Shown: piece by piece, positions 61,201-64,000 of the stretch
Numbering within the stretch: position 1 is the first letter of the stretch
Layout: each line of letters opens with the position of its first letter
Source: Cristatella mucedo
Lineage: Eukaryota; Bryozoa; Phylactolaemata; Cristatellidae
Length of the DNA stretch: 64,000 nt
Assembly: GCA_009760855.2 (NCBI GenBank)
Contig: WPIO01000005.1
Span: 12,194,001 to 12,258,000 of the forward strand
Direction of reading: 5' to 3'
The notes under the pieces: generated by a model
What the model was told of the DNA's origin: nothing
What the model saw: only the letters and a program-made list of their open reading frames with translations
The model's database searches: none
Made by a program: the position numbers and the translations under genes

Positions 61201-61449
61201 TTCTTTGGCCCACAGACGTGTTCTCCGGAAGCTTTAGCTCCGAAGGACCTAGACTCGGAAACCACTCCTACAATTCCTACACGAGGACATCTCTCCTGCT
61301 TCAGACTTCCGCCCATCTTTTCCAGCTGTCCTTCGTAGCTACTTCCCGCGAAAATTACTTTCTCGACTTCCCTGCTGACCAAACAATGCTCCTCAATTTT
61401 CCGTAGTGTGAGATTGAGTCTGCTGCTACCGAATGTACATATAAAATCG
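56695..61449 (-). CDS. LIM-type zinc-finger protein gene, partial
   Basis: Five minus-strand exons chain in phase: 61154-61449, 60827-60908, 60528-60734, 57644-57828, 56695-56867 (stop TGA). The third exon carries a LIM-like finger with spacing C-x2-C-x17-H-x2-C-x2-C-x2-C-x17-C (MCTYCCQAVTDGTAASVNGG, FHEGCTKCNTC, GKLSCDLYNL). The expected eighth ligand position is Tyr, so the second zinc site is degenerate or completed elsewhere. After the finger comes an acidic Ser-rich linker (ETDSSSEVCDIILDLEEAA), then a basic tail (KRRNVVQIHEFAKRKPSS, RRPRKRKPKSVAF) that looks like a nuclear localisation signal. LIM domains bind proteins rather than DNA. The family is not recognised and the N-terminus is missing. 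Confidence 0.68.
57240..57482 (+). mobile_element. LINE-A 3' UTR and tail
   Basis: CTTCATGTGCTTATGCGTGC, AAAGCACCTAGAGAGAGATT, CTCTGAGGGCACTTTATCAA, (TTA)n. It sits in an intron of the LIM gene, opposite orientation. Confidence 0.88.
57644..57828 (-). CDS. LIM gene, acidic exon
   Basis: 61 codons between acceptor gctcgtttctag and donor GACC|gtgagt. ESELASSADPRCNETDSSSE, then Pro/Ser-rich. Confidence 0.65.
58228..58295. repeat. (AT)n microsatellite
   Basis: About 66 bp of AT. Confidence 0.97.
58296..58565 (+). mobile_element. LINE-B fragment, decayed
   Basis: Broken frames give QLVVPFLCFKTVGIRSL and the YSPAVDCGTSFLIVLSCYFH order of the 10.7-kb copy. Confidence 0.7.
58580..58890 (+). mobile_element. 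LINE-A fragment (RT tail, 5' part)
   Basis: CTCCTGTTGCATCTGCACAC, GTGTCCTATTCCAAAGTGAC, GACCAAATCAACTCCAC and CATTGCTAAATTTGGGC parallel 24135-24400. It ends abruptly at TAGGCTTGCATGC. Confidence 0.75.
58900..60290. other. LIM gene intron; no exon accepted
   Basis: Overlapping open frames on both strands at 59084-59369 cannot be assigned. A 20-bp near-tandem repeat, GCAGTGTATCAAAGNGATTC, occurs at 59607-59648. Confidence 0.4.
60528..60734 (-). CDS. LIM finger exon
   Basis: Acceptor ttatttttcag, donor GGT|gtaagt. Holds all seven visible Cys/His zinc ligands. Confidence 0.85.
60827..60908 (-). CDS. LIM gene, small exon
   Basis: 26 codons (MSPRSASGGLPCMLIDCTLS), strong acceptor ccagtttttcag, weak donor CCG|gtcagc. 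Phase fits on both sides. Confidence 0.4.
61154..61449 (-). CDS. LIM gene, upstream exon
   Basis: 98 codons between acceptor aaatccttag and donor CTG|gtattc. LNLTLRKIEEHCLVSREVEK and GGSLKQERCPRVGIVGVVSE. The phase fits the next exon. Alternative: a terminal exon, since the frame runs on to TAA at 61122. Confidence 0.45.
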
Positions 61450-63260
61450 CTAAGGATTTGAGTTTGAAACTTATGCAGCAAAACACACAAATATTCTTTG
61501 GAGAATCAAATATAGAGATCCATGCATTATGTTCTAAAAGGCTCAAGGTACCTCCTTCTAAAGTGGCTTGGGGCCTAGATTCAGCCAGACTTTTTCTAGA
61601 ACAGATCAATTGTACATAATCTACAACATTTTCATTTCCTGGGAGATCTAGACTTGGACCATCGAATTAGGAAACAGCTCATTTGCCTACTGATTGCAAA
61701 ATAGATATTTTCAGTTGCGAACGACCGTCTTTCTTAGTAGCTTTTGGAAAAACGAGCCGATGACCTATAAGGCAGGAGGTTCTCTCTCGGTATGTCAATG
61801 TTGATGCGGCCCGTAATACTAGTCTGCTAGTTGACTAGTCTACTAGTCTGCTGCACAGATCGAGATCATGTGTGACAAATATAGCTGTCACAATACTAGT
61901 AAGAGGAAATCTTTTGTCTTTGAAACTTGATATATCCTGTAGTGTGCAATCGGTTCTGCCCTCGTTAGAAAACATGCATGCATTAAGCAAGAGACAAGTT
62001 TCGTAATGGTGTGGCTCCATCCTATGTAAAGCTTACTTCAAAACTACAACTACTTCGCAAATTCTCTCAGATTCTAAGCAGTTTCGGCCAGACGCCGTTC
62101 GCATAGACACGTCTAATCTATTGATACCCTAATCGCGGAAGCTATTTATCGAAGCACTGTGCCTAGCAAGCTCTTGCAGAGCCAACTTTAATAGTTTAGT
62201 GACTGCTTTGTCGGGGCTGCTCGCAAAGGTTTAATGCTTAAGATGGCAGCTATTGAGAATGAGCATACATAAAAGTCAATCATGCATTTAACAATCCCAT
62301 TACACAAACCGCAAGGTAAAACGTCTAAAAGTCTCTGCCTATCCACGCCCTGTTAGCGTTGACCTTCAACTCAATCGAGCAAATTTTCTCAGTAGTTACC
62401 GTGCTTACTTAGCACACATGCAGTGTGCATTTTTTATCATACTACAGGGGCTTTGCTTACAGAGAAGCAGTCCAGTTACCCACAATGGTAAGACGGAATC
62501 ACGTGACGACCACAACAAGATCAGTTTAATCGCTTGCAGTATGGCTTCGATATAAAAAAGAATATTTACTAATGACAGGAGAAAAAAGATATGCAGATGC
62601 TTTATCTTTGAAAAGACCCGGCCATCTCTCAGGTAACGGTTTTCCTATGGGCTTAAGATGCCTTAGGGCTTGGTGACTTCTAGAATCAAGCTATCATCTC
62701 ACGAATCCTCGCTCATAGCAAAAGTTATTAAGCCGCAGATTCAGCTCAGGCACTCTGTTGCAAACAAGATCGCCGAGTTTTTTTACCCCGTTCACGATGC
62801 CGTTATTGGCCGTATAGACTGTGCAAAGAAAATCCCGAAGAATTTTTTTATTCCTTAACTAACATTACAGAAATGTAAATGGTTTGCAAATGGCTTGACA
62901 AAATTTACAAATCTCTATTAGTTTAAAGGCATCAAGATGCGAGGGGAAGAGAGTTGTGAGAGCGAAGATTTACGTGCTACTTTGCTTTCAGATCTCAAAA
63001 ACATATCGTAATATCGCTACACAGGCCTTTATATTTTGGCGACAAGCTGGAATTTTCAAGTGCACAAGAGCATTTCTAGGCTGAAGAACACATCTATCCT
63101 TAAATATTAAGCAATAGGTGCTGCCGTTGTAAGGGAATCGCTTAGGTAGCTTAAACCTTTAGAAAGCTTGCCTTTCTAAAGCAAGAGGTTAAGCTAGATG
63201 GTGATATTGTTAAAACAGGATTTCAGCAAAAAAAATTCATGGAGTAACCACATTAACTAC
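61450..63260. other. Unassigned stretch
   Basis: A possible small minus exon at 61560-61600 (KSLAESRPQATLEG) does not fit the phase of 61449. A CTAGT-rich partly palindromic run lies at 61818-61852. A plus frame at 62679-62858 (HSVANKIAEFFYPVHDAVIG) is unsupported. Confidence 0.3.
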
Positions 63261-63309
63261 TACTAGAGTTTTGCTTTTGCTCTGCATAGAAATTACAACG
63301 GTTGCTACC

Positions 63310-63498
63310 ATGACTTATGATCGGTTAACACAAGCCAGATTGTTCAGTACGTACAATCCATACGACCGAGCCGTGGAAAACCCAGTAAGAGTAAAACCTA
63401 CCGAGCGCTTTGAACATGGTCTTTGGTCGACGTGCTGTCCATGCAAGAATTGGGCCGTCGCTTCAATTCAACCGAGTGTGCTTCGGGCTCTCTTCTGA
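63310..63498 (+). CDS. Possible small exon or ORF, unknown
   Basis: 62 codons from ATG 63310, 20 bp after an acceptor-like gctctgcatag. Contains ARLFSTYNPYDRAVENPVRV and KPTERFEHGLWST. Reads like protein but has no partner exon or family. Confidence 0.25.
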   Translation: MTYDRLTQARLFSTYNPYDRAVENPVRVKPTERFEHGLWSTCCPCKNWAVASIQPSVLRALF

Positions 63499-63597
63499 AA
63501 AGATCAGTACGAAAGAATTTGCCTCAAGCGTCCGGCCTCTTCAATCCGGCGATGGCGATAGTCAGACCTAGGTTTGACCTTGAACAGAAATACTTCG

Positions 63598-63720
63598 TTA
63601 GTATAGCACCCTAAGAGAACAATCTTTATCCGGCACTCTACATGTTCCGAATCGGCCCAGCCCGCGACCCTGCGCAATAAAGGCGAGTACCTGACCCCTG
63701 GGCCAATTCGTTTTGACCTC
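63598..63720 (-). mobile_element. LINE-A hairpin remnant and SINE-like remnant
   Basis: GTATAGCACCCTAAGAGAAC then CGGCACTCTACATG (reverse hairpin), followed by CGCAATAAAGGCGAGTACCT, similar to the SINE tRNA-like part. Confidence 0.35.
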
Positions 63721-63929
63721 GATCTGAACCATTTGGCTCCGTTACTGCCTGATCTTATCGTTATATGTGAACATTTCTTCCGCATTTCTTCCACTTCGTA
63801 CTGGGCCTTATTTCAGTTAGGGAACGCAGCCAAAATCAGATCCTGCTTAGGCATGAGTACGACAGATACAATATTTCATGATTTTGTGATTTGGTGTACA
63901 GTTTACCACAATTGCCCTTATTCGCAACA

Positions 63930-64000
63930 CCAGGCCTGTGTCCTTATCGTCTACAATTTCTGCAAAACTCAGCAGCCCGTTTGGTTGGCCGTCAATGGCT
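63930..64000 (+). mobile_element. LINE fragment cut by the window edge
   Basis: The plus frame reads RLQFLQNSAARLVGRQW, the QNSAARLV box of the non-LTR RT tail. It continues beyond the window. Confidence 0.6.

Overview
This window is eukaryotic and, by its content, metazoan. It holds intron-rich genes with GT-AG introns, three of them convincingly spliceable by phase. Two have clear animal orthologues: AAGAB (adaptor-complex assembly factor p34) and TIPIN (replication-fork protection). The non-genic part is packed with CR1/L2-like LINE 3' ends, a tRNA-derived SINE, solo LTRs and long (CA)n, (AT)n and (GA)n microsatellites. A marine invertebrate such as a sponge or cnidarian is plausible, but the sequence does not fix the species. 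There are no bacterial operons, rRNAs or CRISPR arrays.

Layout. (1) 1.3-14.9 kb, minus strand: a coiled-coil protein gene of unknown name, with four phase-compatible N-terminal exons (14861 down to 5603), an unlinked proline-rich downstream exon (1274-1492), and a possible RFX X-box about 100 bp before the start codon. (2) 15-17 kb: intergenic region with a SINE, an 89-bp tandem duplication and an LTR-like block. (3) 17.05-29.21 kb, plus strand: complete nine-exon AAGAB (307 codons), its introns loaded with LINE copies. (4) 29.32-37.71 kb, minus strand: TIPIN (five exons, about 271 codons), convergent with AAGAB; the two stop codons are separated by 110 bp. (5) 38-47 kb: no gene found; LINE, LTR and (GA)n repeats. 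(6) 47.4-51.95 kb: a foldback-like element with collinear inverted arms of over 1 kb, built of about 170-bp monomers and interrupted by two LINE insertions. (7) 52-56 kb: a nest of LINE-A pieces, including the only copy that keeps part of the RT palm region, plus a GC-rich Ala-coding insert and an LTR. (8) 56.7-61.45 kb, minus strand: five phase-compatible exons encoding a LIM-type zinc-finger protein with a basic tail. (9) 61.5-64 kb: mostly unassigned, ending in a LINE fragment.

All intron models are mine, from reading frames, splice consensus and phase agreement. AAGAB and TIPIN are also backed by residue-level similarity to the vertebrate proteins as I know them. The other two genes rest on splice and phase logic and have no name. 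The most unusual structure is the foldback/satellite element. The most useful genic result is the tight tail-to-tail AAGAB-TIPIN pair, whose human orthologues lie on the same chromosome arm.
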